Below, in pieces: positions 52,801 to 61,526 of a stretch of 64,000 nucleotides of DNA. Origin of the DNA: Deltaproteobacteria bacterium (GTDB taxonomy: Bacteria; Acidobacteriota; Thermoanaerobaculia; Multivoradales; JAHZIX01); NCBI GenBank assembly GCA_022601195.1, contig JAHZIX010000026.1, forward strand, positions 58,242-122,241. Direction: 5' to 3'. Made by a program: the position numbers and the translations under genes. Every line of letters begins with the position of its first letter. The stretch's first letter is position 1. Under the pieces are notes generated by a model. The model did not search any database, was not told the origin of the DNA, and saw only the letters and a program-made list of their open reading frames with translations.

Positions 52801-53051
52801 TCTTGGGCGGTGATCGAGACTCGCGCAGTGCCCAGGGCATATCCTGCCGGCGCAGCTCGAGGTAGGTGCTGGGGGCCCCGGGTGGATTCCATCAACCGGT
52901 CGTAGACGTCCCGGGGTATCTGAACGAGCCCTCCGGGGTCACCTTGGGCAGCGATGGGAGCTGTGCTTTCCGCCTCGGCCCGGACTGCCTGAGGGGCGAC
53001 TAAGGCAGGGAGGAGGAAGCCGGCGAGGGCGAGTCTCAGCAAAGTGCGCAT
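49863..53051 (-). CDS. Large exported beta-rich membrane-anchored protein, third gene of the sigma-VWA operon
   Basis: ATG 53051 is preferred: GGAG lies 8 nt upstream and it opens a signal peptide (MRTLLRLALAGFLLPALVAPQAVRAEAE). A GTG at 53093 that overlaps the upstream stop is the alternative. The product of about 1062 aa consists of repeated beta-sandwich-like modules (about 60-950; for example ISLGEVTLSGAASVGVEVKSG). They contain repeated LTLPGKKEVSVTP/LTATLPGKGLDVAL-type strands. Three hydrophobic helices near the C-terminus (STLGVLVSLFAALLLWIAGVLWW; LALGIAAVGLVLSIGVVAFYG; AVLMSAIIAGAVLAVRF) anchor it. No enzyme motif is seen. It follows the VWA gene and presumably works with it at the cell surface. 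Confidence 0.8.
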   Translation of the reverse strand: MRTLLRLALAGFLLPALVAPQAVRAEAESTAPIAAQGDPGGLVQIPRDVYDRLMESTRGPQHLPRAAPAGYALGTARVSITAQEREGRASAEVQVILQVEVLEDDWVLIPLLPNGAAVDSAVAGGKPIQLLASPDGLSWGTKGAGSHQIDIRYRVDAARSEDGFSLPLPLPEAASIKLTATLPGKGLDVALIPAAGVRTSKAGSNTYVQATLPSTRGAQLSWRIASGKHHVLSRATYRGRLAGDAVSFLGELDIELFSGSAVTLPLLPRSTTLSSVSVNGKSAPILVEGNHFATLLEGQGRHQVSIGFEVPISHSEGPPRVQVSIPPVPVSRFELTLPGKKEVSVTPAANVTTKSVKGNTIATVFAPMTESLTLSWTEAVPEEIRTVARANASLFHAAYAEEGVLAVRALVLWEVTRGESGSLELEVPAGVQINRIHSDSGAVADWRMSPQNGDEPRQATIFLDRKIRDSLLFEVDYDSSLGSLETGSGDSNSLELPLLRAPEAQRQRGMVALLASRDLALKPIDEGTATRVGENQLPPFVRDALTLPVLHTFKYVEAAPTLTVEAVPPERRQGKLDAQVDTLISLGEVTLSGAASVGVEVKSGSVMDLVMKLPTGVELLNLTGPSVRDFQIQASSQDSGGEPSGKGQEAQEIRVQFTQEMEGQFRLEMTYERILATDSGELAVPLVTVEGAEVDQGRVAVEALSAVEVQATAAEQLTALDIAELPQQLVLRTTNPILLAYKYVRSKPEPRLALSVTRHRLLTVQEAAIDRADYRSLFTRDGLAVTTATFWVRNSRKQFLRVRLPRGAEVWSAFVDGHPEKPAAAEDGESVLLKIVHSTRGFPVQLIYATRENRIRGLGRVQGQLPRPDILVTESRWDVFLPAEMRYEKPQSNLDVIDLGTQVAGDEMKRQMTEAAEGTERALEPLRLSVPTAGVRFAFTKLYANQGDEEAWLRVPYSSSAGSTLGVLVSLFAALLLWIAGVLWWKLGEQRKRLALGIAAVGLVLSIGVVAFYGVSPWPAVLMSAIIAGAVLAVRFAKFQTARRETGQSKVPQEDLGKGSSE

Positions 53052-53089
53052 GATGGTTTCTCCATGGGCTCGTCGAGCTAGCGATCTAT

Positions 53090-55954
53090 TCACGGCTCGA
53101 TCTTTTCGGGTGCTGGGAGGACTTTGAGTCGAGCTGCGTAGCGCAGGGAGTCGGAGAGCCGCTTTAAGGTCTCCGGGGAGATCTCTTCCGAGGAAAGGAT
53201 CTCCAAGTAGCCCTGGAGCAAGGTTCGATCAGCAGCCATTTCACGGTTGTCCCCCAGGCTTGGGAGAAGCTTCTCGAGGCCTCGGAGGCGAGAGAGGTGC
53301 TCTTCGAGCAGCTGCCGTGCAGGATTGATTTGGTTCACGGCGACCGCTTTGCCGGCTCGATCGAAGGTCTCGACCAGACGGAGCACCAGAAGGTTGTGGA
53401 GCACGTTGTGCTCGAGGGGCCCCCGTTCATCTGTGCCGGATGGCAGCTCGAGATGGGCGGAGGAGACGCCGTTGCGGGATTGGACGAGGTCCTTGAAACG
53501 CAAGCGGACATCCGCGACAGCTCCCGGCCCGGGTACCACGAGGTCTAACAAGATGACATGAGCATCTCCCGCCAAAAAGGCGGGAATGACGATTTGAATC
53601 CCCTCTTCATCCTCGCCACGGTCGGCGGCGATTCCCAGGCTTCGGGCGATCTTCTGGTCGACGCTTTGCTCGGCGTCTCGGACTCTCTGAGCTGCTCGAT
53701 GGTCGAGACTCTGGGAGCCCACCACATCCACCAGGCGGACACCTGGTGCTAGGCGAATCGACAAGCGAACGGCCCGGGCCACGGCCCGAGATGCCGAAGC
53801 GAGCTCTCGATCGATCAAGTCCTGGGCGCTGGAGGCCCGGGTCAACCATCGCCTATTTCCCTGGCCGGCGATGGCCAGGCGATCCAACTCGGCGCCGTCG
53901 ACATAGTCGCCAATGCCGATGGGAGACAGGGGGACGCTGGCCACGGCAGCCCCGTGGGCGATGGTCTCGATTTCCGGGAAGATGTTGCCGAAGGTTCGGG
54001 GAGTGGCCAGCAAGATGGCACTGGAACCCAGTTGGGAATCCGGTTGATCTTCGCTCTGTAGCACCTCCAGACCCGCCCGAAGGGCAGAGGGGAGATCGAG
54101 GGTCGGTGCCGTGCTGCCACCCACTCCGAATAGCTGGTCGAGGGCGACCTGGAGGGGCCCGAAACGGAAGGATTCGGGGTCCACCAGCACACCTCCCGGC
54201 CGACCGGCGACGATGAGCCGGAATCGGTCGCCGGATCGTCGTGCACTGCACAGAGCTTGGGTCAAGGCCCGGATAGCCGTCTCGGCATCCTCCGGGAGTT
54301 CCTTCGTTAGGTCCAAAACCAAAGCGATATCCAGGGGAGGTCGGTGCCCGGCTCGTCGGTTCGTGGCTTGAAGACCTACTTGGAGGAGCACGCGGGTTTT
54401 GCCGGAAACAGTCCGTTGGTCCGCGGATAAAGCCAGGGCTAGGGCGGCTCCCCGGGGTGGATCGAAGGGTTGCACCGGGCGCTGCACAGCTTCGTGGAGC
54501 TGCACCAGGGAAGCCCGTTGCTCGGCATTCACCCCCGACCCAAGCAGACGCGAGGAGAGAAGCCGCAGCATGGGGTCACCGGGAACGTAGGTGTTGCGCC
54601 AATAGCCGGTGGCGTCCCGAAAAGGCAGATTCTGGGTCTGCTGCCGCTCGGCCAGGAACAGCTTGCCGGTGGCGATATCTTTCCCTTCGTTGTAGCCGCT
54701 CTGGAATGCTTTCTTGTTACCGTCCTTCTTATCTGCTGGAGAGGAAGAGGCATCGAGTTCGGCGGTAGCCTCAGCAGGTTCGATGTTTATCTCGCCAATA
54801 TCCTGGCCTTCATGACGATTCTCAGCCTGTTCTTCCGGGTAAAAGTTGACGCTTCCGGAGAAGACACTCTCGCTGAGTTTGGCCTGTGCTTCGCTGACGG
54901 CGATGACGTCCGATGACCAGGGCCCATCGCCGACTTCTCTTCCCGTTCTGGACGTACTGTCTCCGGACGGAGTGAGGTCTTGGGGGATGTAGTCGAAGTT
55001 TCCGTAGTAGAGCTGGCTACCGTCGCTGTCTTGGCGCCCGGCTAGCACGTCCGCTTCCGAGAGAGGGGGCCTCGGAGAAGGGGCCGCCGGCTCGAGTCGT
55101 TTGCCTACCGGTGGTGGAGGAGGGGGCGGTGGTGTCGCGGAGGGCCGTTGGCGCGGCTTTGGTAGGGCTTGGGATTTTCCCGGAGTCCCGGCTCTTTCTT
55201 CCTGGGTCTCACCGGGACGGACCAAATGCTGGTCTTCGTTTTTCTTGGCATCGACTTCTCGCGGTACCTTGCGGTAGGACGTGTAAAAGTCAGCGATGTC
55301 GCTATCCACGCCTGGCGCTGGGTCGAGCTCTGACGGCTCCGGAGCCAGGGAAGCCAGAGGAGCCTGGGATTGGGATTGGGGTTGGGATTGGGCTGCTTCC
55401 CTGTCTTCGAGATGGCCAACCAGGTCAGCAAATTCCACTCCGTTTAGCCGAGCGGCTTCTTCGGAGCTGACCGATGAGGACCGACTTTGAGAAGATTCCT
55501 TCTGTTGAGCAGCAGGGGACTGAATTTGGCCTTGAATCTGATCTTCGCTGGGGCTGGAGGAGGAGATCTCCCGGCGAGACGTTTGCAGTAGCCCGGGCAC
55601 GAGCAACGCCGTCGCTAGGCCCACCACGACGACAGCGGCGATGCGTCGACGCACAGCAGGCCTACCGAGAGGCTCGAGTCGGTTTCTGGCGGTTTGCCAC
55701 CACCTCGAAGGCTTTCCTCCCAAGGTTTCCAAAGGTTCTTGGGAGACCTTTTCTTGGAGCTGGTCGACCCAGCCTCGGGGCGGCTCCAGCAGGGGTAGTG
55801 AACCGAGAGCGGTATCGAGCTCATGGAGGCCCTCGAGGATGGCGAAGCATTCTTCGCAGGTCTCGAGGTGCAGCTGGGCGGCTTGGTCGTCAGCCAGCGA
55901 GGGTGCCCCTTCGAGAGTCAACCGACGTTGGAGATCTTCGCAGCGGGAAATCAT
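53090..55954 (-). CDS. Zinc-finger anti-sigma domain fused to a VWA domain (membrane protein)
   Basis: This is a 954-aa protein. Its first 40 residues hold a ZAS/zf-HC2-type motif (Cys5, then His29-x3-Cys33-x2-Cys36 in HLETCEEC), as in ECF anti-sigma factors. A TM helix (RRIAAVVVVGLATALLVPGLL, about 106-126) follows, then about 370 residues of low-complexity linker with a Pro run (TPPPPPPPPVG). The VWA domain (about 490-780) begins near PPLDIALVLDLTKELPED. The metal motif DxSxS is DxTxE here, so metal binding is doubtful. The start overlaps the sigma stop (ATGA). It probably holds the sigma inactive until an outer signal acts. Confidence 0.88.
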   Translation of the reverse strand: MISRCEDLQRRLTLEGAPSLADDQAAQLHLETCEECFAILEGLHELDTALGSLPLLEPPRGWVDQLQEKVSQEPLETLGGKPSRWWQTARNRLEPLGRPAVRRRIAAVVVVGLATALLVPGLLQTSRREISSSSPSEDQIQGQIQSPAAQQKESSQSRSSSVSSEEAARLNGVEFADLVGHLEDREAAQSQPQSQSQAPLASLAPEPSELDPAPGVDSDIADFYTSYRKVPREVDAKKNEDQHLVRPGETQEERAGTPGKSQALPKPRQRPSATPPPPPPPPVGKRLEPAAPSPRPPLSEADVLAGRQDSDGSQLYYGNFDYIPQDLTPSGDSTSRTGREVGDGPWSSDVIAVSEAQAKLSESVFSGSVNFYPEEQAENRHEGQDIGEINIEPAEATAELDASSSPADKKDGNKKAFQSGYNEGKDIATGKLFLAERQQTQNLPFRDATGYWRNTYVPGDPMLRLLSSRLLGSGVNAEQRASLVQLHEAVQRPVQPFDPPRGAALALALSADQRTVSGKTRVLLQVGLQATNRRAGHRPPLDIALVLDLTKELPEDAETAIRALTQALCSARRSGDRFRLIVAGRPGGVLVDPESFRFGPLQVALDQLFGVGGSTAPTLDLPSALRAGLEVLQSEDQPDSQLGSSAILLATPRTFGNIFPEIETIAHGAAVASVPLSPIGIGDYVDGAELDRLAIAGQGNRRWLTRASSAQDLIDRELASASRAVARAVRLSIRLAPGVRLVDVVGSQSLDHRAAQRVRDAEQSVDQKIARSLGIAADRGEDEEGIQIVIPAFLAGDAHVILLDLVVPGPGAVADVRLRFKDLVQSRNGVSSAHLELPSGTDERGPLEHNVLHNLLVLRLVETFDRAGKAVAVNQINPARQLLEEHLSRLRGLEKLLPSLGDNREMAADRTLLQGYLEILSSEEISPETLKRLSDSLRYAARLKVLPAPEKIEP

Positions 55955-56598
55955 GCTTTGGCCTCCGCTCCGTCGCGTGCGCCAAGTTCTTGAACGAGGG
56001 CAAGGCGGGCGCGATGCAGCCGGGTTTTGACGGTGTTGAGGGGAGTCCCGAGGGCCATCGCCGTCTCTTTGAGCGACAGACCTTCGACAGAGACGAGCAG
56101 CAGCACCTCTCGCTGGGGTCGGGGTAGTTGGGCGATCCGTCGCTCCAAGAAAGAGACCGTCTGCCGGCCCTCGGCTACCACGGATCCCAAAGGGGCCGTG
56201 TCAATGACGTCGAGCGGTGGTTCCCCGGAAATCAGGTCTCGCACCCGTTGGCTGCGCCAGTAGTTGCGAACGGCGTTGGCGGCGATGGTGAAGATCCAAG
56301 GGTGGAGAGGACGACTTGGCTGGTATCTGGTTGCACTGCGGTGGATACGCAGGAATATGTCCTGGAAGAGATCCTCTCGCTCTCTCTCGGGGATGCCGCT
56401 GCGAATCAGATAGCTGAAAACCGGTGAGCGATAGAGATCCATCAGCTCCGTAAAGGCCGTGGTGTCTCCCTTGCGGTGGCGAGGCAGCAGATGGCACTCC
56501 TCGGTTCGGCTCCTATCGCCCCGGCTGGGCTTGCCGCCGGGCCTGTCGGTCGCTGCCCTCGGGGGGCTCATGTACGACTCCGCTGAGTTTGCATCCAC
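55951..56598 (-). CDS. ECF RNA polymerase sigma factor (RpoE-like)
   Basis: The sigma core has DTTAFTELMDLYRSPVFSYLIRSG, the region-2 motif EREDLFQDIFLRIHRSATRY, HPWIFTIAANAVRNYWRSQ and region 4 LPRPQREVLLLVSVEGLSLKETAMALGTPLNTVKTRLHRARLAL. GTG 56598 is chosen because GGAGG lies 7 nt upstream; ATG 56571 also has GGAG and is possible. A longer frame to 56736 is unlikely. It is the first of three overlapping or close genes and pairs with the ZAS domain of the next product. It is divergent from another ECF gene at 57049. Confidence 0.88.
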   Translation of the reverse strand: MDANSAESYMSPPRAATDRPGGKPSRGDRSRTEECHLLPRHRKGDTTAFTELMDLYRSPVFSYLIRSGIPEREREDLFQDIFLRIHRSATRYQPSRPLHPWIFTIAANAVRNYWRSQRVRDLISGEPPLDVIDTAPLGSVVAEGRQTVSFLERRIAQLPRPQREVLLLVSVEGLSLKETAMALGTPLNTVKTRLHRARLALVQELGARDGAEAKA

Positions 56599-57048
56599 CA
56601 CGATTCCTCCATACCCGCGAGGTGGAGAAAGGTTCCCGACACGCTTCGAAATCGAATTCGGTGAAGGAATGGGACTGGGGAGGGGATCTTCCTGGGCATG
56701 GGGATTTTCATGGCTACAATGCGTTAGACACCGCATGAGCGAAAAATGACACCTGCTGGCCTTTCGCTGCCGGGTCGGAGCCTGGCTGGGAGGTCTTTCG
56801 GGCAGTTCCCTTGCGCAAAGACAACTTCTGTATCGGTGGGGCTATCGGCCGTTCTCCTCACCTCTACCTACGGTTCAGGAAAGCTCTGCGTCTCGAAGCG
56901 GCTCCTCGTGGGCGGGTTAGAGAATTGGCCTCGGCTCGAAGTGCAGGTCAGAGGTGAGAGCCTGACGAGAGAGTCTGGCGTGACATCCCTTTTTCCCTCC
57001 GGTAGAGTCTAAGCAGACCCACTCCAAGACCTGAAACGACTCTCGCTG
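56599..57048. other. Divergent intergenic region between two sigma-factor operons
   Basis: These 450 bp must hold the promoters of both sigma operons. The left part could encode a short N-terminal extension of the minus-strand sigma. I see no repeat, operator or small gene; ECF-type -35/-10 pairs cannot be placed with confidence. Confidence 0.4.
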
Positions 57049-57675
57049 ATGGGAGCGGCTCATTTTTCCATCTCTGCCTTGACCATGGGCTCTAGATCTA
57101 TTCAGCCGGAGATCGATCGCATTCTCGAGGGTGATCGGGAGGCCATCGCTTGGCTCTACGATCGCTTTGCTCCTCGGCTGATGAGGCGCCTGGGGCAACG
57201 GTTCGGGGAGAGCCAGGGGCTCGATTCGGGCGACTTGCTTCACGACACCTTCGTCTATCTCTTGAATCACCAGGGGCGGGTGTTGAAGAGGTTTTCCGAC
57301 ACCTCCAAAGAACTCTCCGAAGCTGCTCTGGGCCGATTCCTGTGGAGCTGTGCCTGTGGCATCGCGTCCAATCGCCGGCGCTCGGTCATTCGGCACCCCG
57401 CCTCGGATTTCGACGACGAACAAGAGCATCCATCGGTGCCTCAGGTAGAAGGCCCAGCGATTGCTCGCGACTTATTAGAGCGGCTGGCTCGCTGCGTGTG
57501 GGGTCGGGGAGAGAGGGCCTACCTGTATTTCCAGCTGCGTTACCGCGGTGGCCTGACCCCCGCGGAAGTGGCTGCTGCTACCGGTTGGTCTCAGCGATCG
57601 ACTTACAAACAAAAGCAGCGATTGGATCGGGCTCTGGAACTCTGTATCGAAGAGTTGGGGCTCGAAGAATCATGA
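57049..57675 (+). CDS. ECF-like sigma factor, first gene of the CHAT-subtilase operon
   Basis: This 208-aa protein has sigma region 2 features (AIAWLYDRFAPRLMRRLG, GDLLHDTFVYLLNHQGRVL, FLWSCACGIASNRRRS). The divergent region 4 reads AYLYFQLRYRGGLTPAEVAAATGWSQRSTYKQKQRLDRALELC, with the helix-turn-helix intact. ATG 57049 and ATG 57085 are both possible and neither has a good ribosome site. The stop overlaps the CHAT gene start (ATGA), so the two are coupled. It should turn on its own operon and perhaps other genes. Confidence 0.75.
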   Translation: MGAAHFSISALTMGSRSIQPEIDRILEGDREAIAWLYDRFAPRLMRRLGQRFGESQGLDSGDLLHDTFVYLLNHQGRVLKRFSDTSKELSEAALGRFLWSCACGIASNRRRSVIRHPASDFDDEQEHPSVPQVEGPAIARDLLERLARCVWGRGERAYLYFQLRYRGGLTPAEVAAATGWSQRSTYKQKQRLDRALELCIEELGLEES

Positions 57676-60644
57676 GAGCGTTTTGGCATCGCCTTCTCGA
57701 GAGTGGTCCTCTGCGCTTCTTTGAGCGCACTCTCAGATTATCTTGGTGGCTCGGCTTGCCCCTGCTCACCAGTTGCCTGGAGGCTCCCCTGCCAGGGTTG
57801 CCTCCAGGGGTCACCCTAACGGTGCGTGGCCACCAAGAGGTGACGATTCTTGGTGACGGCACCTTGTTGCCGCGGTGGTTGGGGAATCGGCAACCGGCGG
57901 GCTTGTGCCTGGACACTCCTCTGTCGCTGGATACCAGTCAGTGGCAAGCTCAGCTTCGTTTCAATGGTCACTCCCAAGATGGAGAGAAGGGGGCTGGACT
58001 GGGCTTTCGAGGACCATCGGCTCGGGCGGGAAGTGCGTTGTGTTTCTACCAGCAGCTGCCGAAGGACTTGCCACCAGCGGACTCTCTAGAGATTTGCGCA
58101 ACGGTGAGAGACGAGTTCGATCAAAGCCGTTACCAGCTACCTTGCATCGAAGCCCACTGGCAACCCGATGATAGTGAGTTCGTGGCCTTTCTGCGCCGCG
58201 GTCAGGGTCTGATCGGGCAGGGAGAGGAGCTGACGGAAGCCGAGAATTTGCGCCGCTTGGATGACTTGGCTTCGGAGGCGGAGGATCGTCGTTTTCACTT
58301 TCTGGCACTGCGACTCCGATTGGTGATCGTCGAAGCTCTGCGGCAGCGGGGTGACGAAGCCAACCGGGAGGAGATCCATCGCCGCTTGACGAGCCTGCCG
58401 GAGTGGTTGGCTGAGCCGGAAGCGGCTGCCCAAGCCAGCCGAGTGCTCTATGAACGAGCGGCGGGAGAAATGACCGCTGGCGATCACCGGAAGGCTTGGG
58501 GAAGGCTGCTTCAGGCGGAGAAGACAGCTCGTTCGGTGGCGGCGCGAGTGCGTCTGGCGATCGTGCTGAAACAGGCCGAGATCCTCCATCTCCGGGGGCA
58601 AAACCCGCAGGCCGCTGCTTTGTTGAGGCGAGCTCTGGAAGAGTGTGAACACTGGCCCTGCAGCCCTGGACTCGAGACCGGTGCTCATGGAGCGCTAGCC
58701 TGGTACCTCCTGGTCGACCCGGGGAGCAGTCGGGAAGACCTCGAGGCGGCGGGAGAGCATTTGGCCGCCCAATTGGAGGGATCAGAGATCAGACCGTCGG
58801 AGAAGGCGAATATATTGATCAATCGCGCTTTTCTACATCGGCGTACCGGACGAGCCCCAGGACCGACTTTGGAGAAGGCAAGAGAGCTACTGAGGTCCTC
58901 GACTGCAGGGCAACGGGTGGCTTCCTTGGGGGCCTGGGCGGAGATTGTCGAAGGGCTCTGGGCCTTGGACAGGGGAGCTTGGCAGGAGGCAAAGGCTCAT
59001 TGCCACCGGGCGGTGGGGAGGGTCTCTTCACCTCCGGATGGTGCTGCTGCACCGGTGGGGACTCTCTCCCAAGACCTAGCCTGGGCTTGGAGCTGTCTCG
59101 GCCAAGCTCGTCGTGGTGAAGCGGACCCGGAAGGGGCTCTCGAGGCTTTTGAACAGGCCCTGGTGCACCATGCTTTGATCTCACCGGATGTTTCAGAGGG
59201 TCTGCCCATGGTTCCTGGTCAGGAGGTGGATGACTACTACCGAGCCGCTCGAGCCGCGGTAGAGATGGGAGAGGCTGAATATGCTTGGCATCTCCTGGAG
59301 ACTCTCGATCTGCAGGCCGCCGAATTCCGGGAAGGTTGTGGAGACCGGCTGGTCTCAGGAAACCCAGAGCTCGAGTCTCGGCGGCAAGACTTGCTCCAAC
59401 GCCTTTCTTGGACGGAGCCTCCCTTGGCTCCGGACCGCAGCCAGCAGTTGAAGCCGGTTCGATGGTCGCTGCTACAGGCCCTCGAAGGCCTTCACCGTAG
59501 TCTTCTCGTCGCCTGCAGCGAACCTTCCGGCACCGGTACTGGTGGGAGCGGAGAGGGCTCGGCTCAGCCTGGAAGCGAGTTCCGTCGCCCTGCCTATTTC
59601 CAGTCGACGGCACCGGCCGACTTCCGCGTCTTCGCGCTGCCGGATGAAGTCTTGTTACTCGGTCGGCAAGATGATGGTCGGATCGATGTCCGGCGCACTC
59701 CGTGGTCTCGCCAGGAGCTTCGCAGGCTGCTTCAGGAAGTGGCTCGAGCCCAGAGGGCTGGCAGCGTGATGGGAGGCCAGGTCGATTCTTCCCAGGACAG
59801 CCAAGCCTGGCGCGTTCTGGCTCAACCGTTGGCTCGGGCCCTGGCTCCCCTAAATTTTAGCTCTGGTGCACCTCAGCCTTTGGGGCAGGTGACCCGGTAC
59901 GCTCTCCATGGTCCTCTTCAGACCATTCCTCTGGCGGCCTTGCCGGTCCGGGTCCTTGGCGAAGAACGATGGCTGGGAGAGGTGACGACGGTGGTCCTTC
60001 ACCCTCCCTGGGTAGTGAGCCGGCGACCCGTCGAGTCAGCTACCCCACTAGGTCGTCCTTTGTTCGTCGTGGACCCGACCCTGACTTTGCCGAGTGGTCG
60101 CGGGCAAGGGGACCAGTTTCGCGACCTCTACCCGGGAGCCTCTTTCCTGGAAGGCTCCGCAGCGACACGGTCTGCCGTCGCGGAGGCTCTGGGCGCTGCC
60201 TCCTTCGTCCATATCGATTCCCATGGTCACTTCGATGCGGCCTTCCCGACCCTCTCCGGCCTGGATCTTCACGATGGTCGTCTCACTCTGGGAGATTTTC
60301 TCACCAGCGGTTTTCCTCGCGGGTTGGTCAATCTCAGTGGATGTTTCACCGGCACGGGGACAGAAACCGGCGGCAGCAGTCTCTACGGACTGGCGGGTAT
60401 CCTCGCTCAGCGAGGGGTTAGTTGGGTGGTGGCGAGTCACTCTGCGGTCTCGGATCGCCTTCTGGCGGATTTCAATCAAGGCTTCTACCAAAATTTGACT
60501 AAGGGGGAAGGGGTGCCGGCCTCTTTTCGTCTGGCCATGGGCGAAATTCGAGGGACCTATCCGGCGGCAGCTTGGTCCAATCTGGTCTTGGTCGGTAGCG
60601 GTTTTTCGGACCTGGGGGCAAAAGAGCTCACTCTCGGACTATGA
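57672..60644 (+). CDS. CHAT-domain (caspase-like) lipoprotein with TPR-like helices
   Basis: This 990-aa protein has a lipobox (LPLLTSC, Cys35), so it is probably lipid-anchored. A beta domain (about 45-165) precedes a helical, TPR-like middle (about 170-600; for example AEILHLRGQNPQAAALLRRALEECE and EGALEAFEQALVHHA). The C-terminal CHAT domain (about 640-985) has the His in HIDSHGHFD (His851) and the nucleophile Cys in VNLSGCFTG (Cys891), both in place. CHAT proteins are caspase-type proteases of the C14 clan that cleave specific proteins. Its ATG overlaps the sigma stop (ATGA). A role in processing the neighbouring anti-sigma or subtilase is possible but untested. Confidence 0.88.
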   Translation: MRAFWHRLLESGPLRFFERTLRLSWWLGLPLLTSCLEAPLPGLPPGVTLTVRGHQEVTILGDGTLLPRWLGNRQPAGLCLDTPLSLDTSQWQAQLRFNGHSQDGEKGAGLGFRGPSARAGSALCFYQQLPKDLPPADSLEICATVRDEFDQSRYQLPCIEAHWQPDDSEFVAFLRRGQGLIGQGEELTEAENLRRLDDLASEAEDRRFHFLALRLRLVIVEALRQRGDEANREEIHRRLTSLPEWLAEPEAAAQASRVLYERAAGEMTAGDHRKAWGRLLQAEKTARSVAARVRLAIVLKQAEILHLRGQNPQAAALLRRALEECEHWPCSPGLETGAHGALAWYLLVDPGSSREDLEAAGEHLAAQLEGSEIRPSEKANILINRAFLHRRTGRAPGPTLEKARELLRSSTAGQRVASLGAWAEIVEGLWALDRGAWQEAKAHCHRAVGRVSSPPDGAAAPVGTLSQDLAWAWSCLGQARRGEADPEGALEAFEQALVHHALISPDVSEGLPMVPGQEVDDYYRAARAAVEMGEAEYAWHLLETLDLQAAEFREGCGDRLVSGNPELESRRQDLLQRLSWTEPPLAPDRSQQLKPVRWSLLQALEGLHRSLLVACSEPSGTGTGGSGEGSAQPGSEFRRPAYFQSTAPADFRVFALPDEVLLLGRQDDGRIDVRRTPWSRQELRRLLQEVARAQRAGSVMGGQVDSSQDSQAWRVLAQPLARALAPLNFSSGAPQPLGQVTRYALHGPLQTIPLAALPVRVLGEERWLGEVTTVVLHPPWVVSRRPVESATPLGRPLFVVDPTLTLPSGRGQGDQFRDLYPGASFLEGSAATRSAVAEALGAASFVHIDSHGHFDAAFPTLSGLDLHDGRLTLGDFLTSGFPRGLVNLSGCFTGTGTETGGSSLYGLAGILAQRGVSWVVASHSAVSDRLLADFNQGFYQNLTKGEGVPASFRLAMGEIRGTYPAAAWSNLVLVGSGFSDLGAKELTLGL

Positions 60645-60667
60645 GTTAAGTGTGTGGAGACATGACG

Positions 60668-61498
60668 ATGCAACCGGAAGATCGAGAACGGTGGCTTTGG
60701 AAGCTCACGGAAGAGGCGGATCCTGCTTCCCAGGAGGACTCGGGGCGCCGCAAGGACCGTTTCCTAGGCGAGCTCTTGGAAGCCTATCGGCGGGACGAGT
60801 TGTCCGAGGTAGATCAACAGCAGGTGGAAGCTCTGCTGTTGCGCGACGAGGAGGCACGGCGGTATCTGGAAAGCCTGGCTGGTTTGGCAGATCCGGTGGT
60901 TCCTCAGGACCTTCGCCAGACTCTATTGGACCGTTTTGGAACAGCACCGAAGAAGAGTCCTGGTCAGGGGAGAAGAGCTCAGTGGATCGCGGCGTCAGTG
61001 GCTATCGCCGCATTGGTAGGGTTCCTTTCCATATCGAGTCTTTTCAGCCCCCGTCGACCACCTCCGACCTACGACGTGGGGATTTCAGCTTCGACAGAAC
61101 AGCGCGACGACCCCGTCGTGGCTTCTTCTGCCACCGCTTTCGTCGGTTCCATGGTGACCATCACGGCGGTGGTGCGCGGATCTGCCGAGGAAGATGTCCA
61201 GGTGGCTCTTTACCGCCTGGTCGATGGCGGCTTGGAGCGAGTTCCAAGGCGGGACTTCCGATACCGCAGAGATCGGCGGGGAGCCGTCCTGCTGAGATCT
61301 CCGGCGGAGGTCCTCGTGGGCATTGAACCGGGCGTCTTTCGTCTGTTCGTGGCTGTTAGCCGGGGGGCGGAGCTGCCTCTGCAGCTGCCATTGCCAACGG
61401 TAGCGGAGCTCGAAGAGGCGGAGATCGTCCGCGGCGCCATCCGATTGCATTCATTGACTCTCCACCTCCAAACCTCGACCTCTCCGGTGTCGGACTGA
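60668..61498 (+). CDS. Single-pass membrane protein, probable zinc-less anti-sigma
   Basis: ATG 60668 is chosen because GGAG lies 8 nt upstream; ATG 60662 and GTG 60650 are poorly placed. The product is 276 aa. The cytoplasmic N-terminus contains LLEAYRRDELSEVDQQQVEALLLRDEEARRYLESLAGL. This aligns in pattern with zf-HC2 anti-sigma domains (DGELSPxExxxVExHLxxCxxC) but has lost the Cys and His. One TM helix (QWIAASVAIAALVGFLSIS, about 107-125) leads to an outer domain of about 140 residues, largely beta. It lies 23 nt after CHAT and 28 nt before the subtilase, in one operon with the sigma gene. Confidence 0.65.
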   Translation: MQPEDRERWLWKLTEEADPASQEDSGRRKDRFLGELLEAYRRDELSEVDQQQVEALLLRDEEARRYLESLAGLADPVVPQDLRQTLLDRFGTAPKKSPGQGRRAQWIAASVAIAALVGFLSISSLFSPRRPPPTYDVGISASTEQRDDPVVASSATAFVGSMVTITAVVRGSAEEDVQVALYRLVDGGLERVPRRDFRYRRDRRGAVLLRSPAEVLVGIEPGVFRLFVAVSRGAELPLQLPLPTVAELEEAEIVRGAIRLHSLTLHLQTSTSPVSD

Positions 61499-61526
61499 GG
61501 TCGACTGACGCGAGAGGAGAACAACG

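Noticed and set aside
52000..53000. Long plus-strand frames inside the large exported gene and other genes
   Set aside because: They mirror the codon pattern of the minus-strand gene and have no ribosome sites or domain features.
57150..57671. Extension of the CHAT frame upstream over the sigma gene
   Set aside because: It overlaps the sigma-factor gene in another frame and reads as Arg/Ser-rich shadow; the ATGA overlap start at 57672 with a lipoprotein signal is better.
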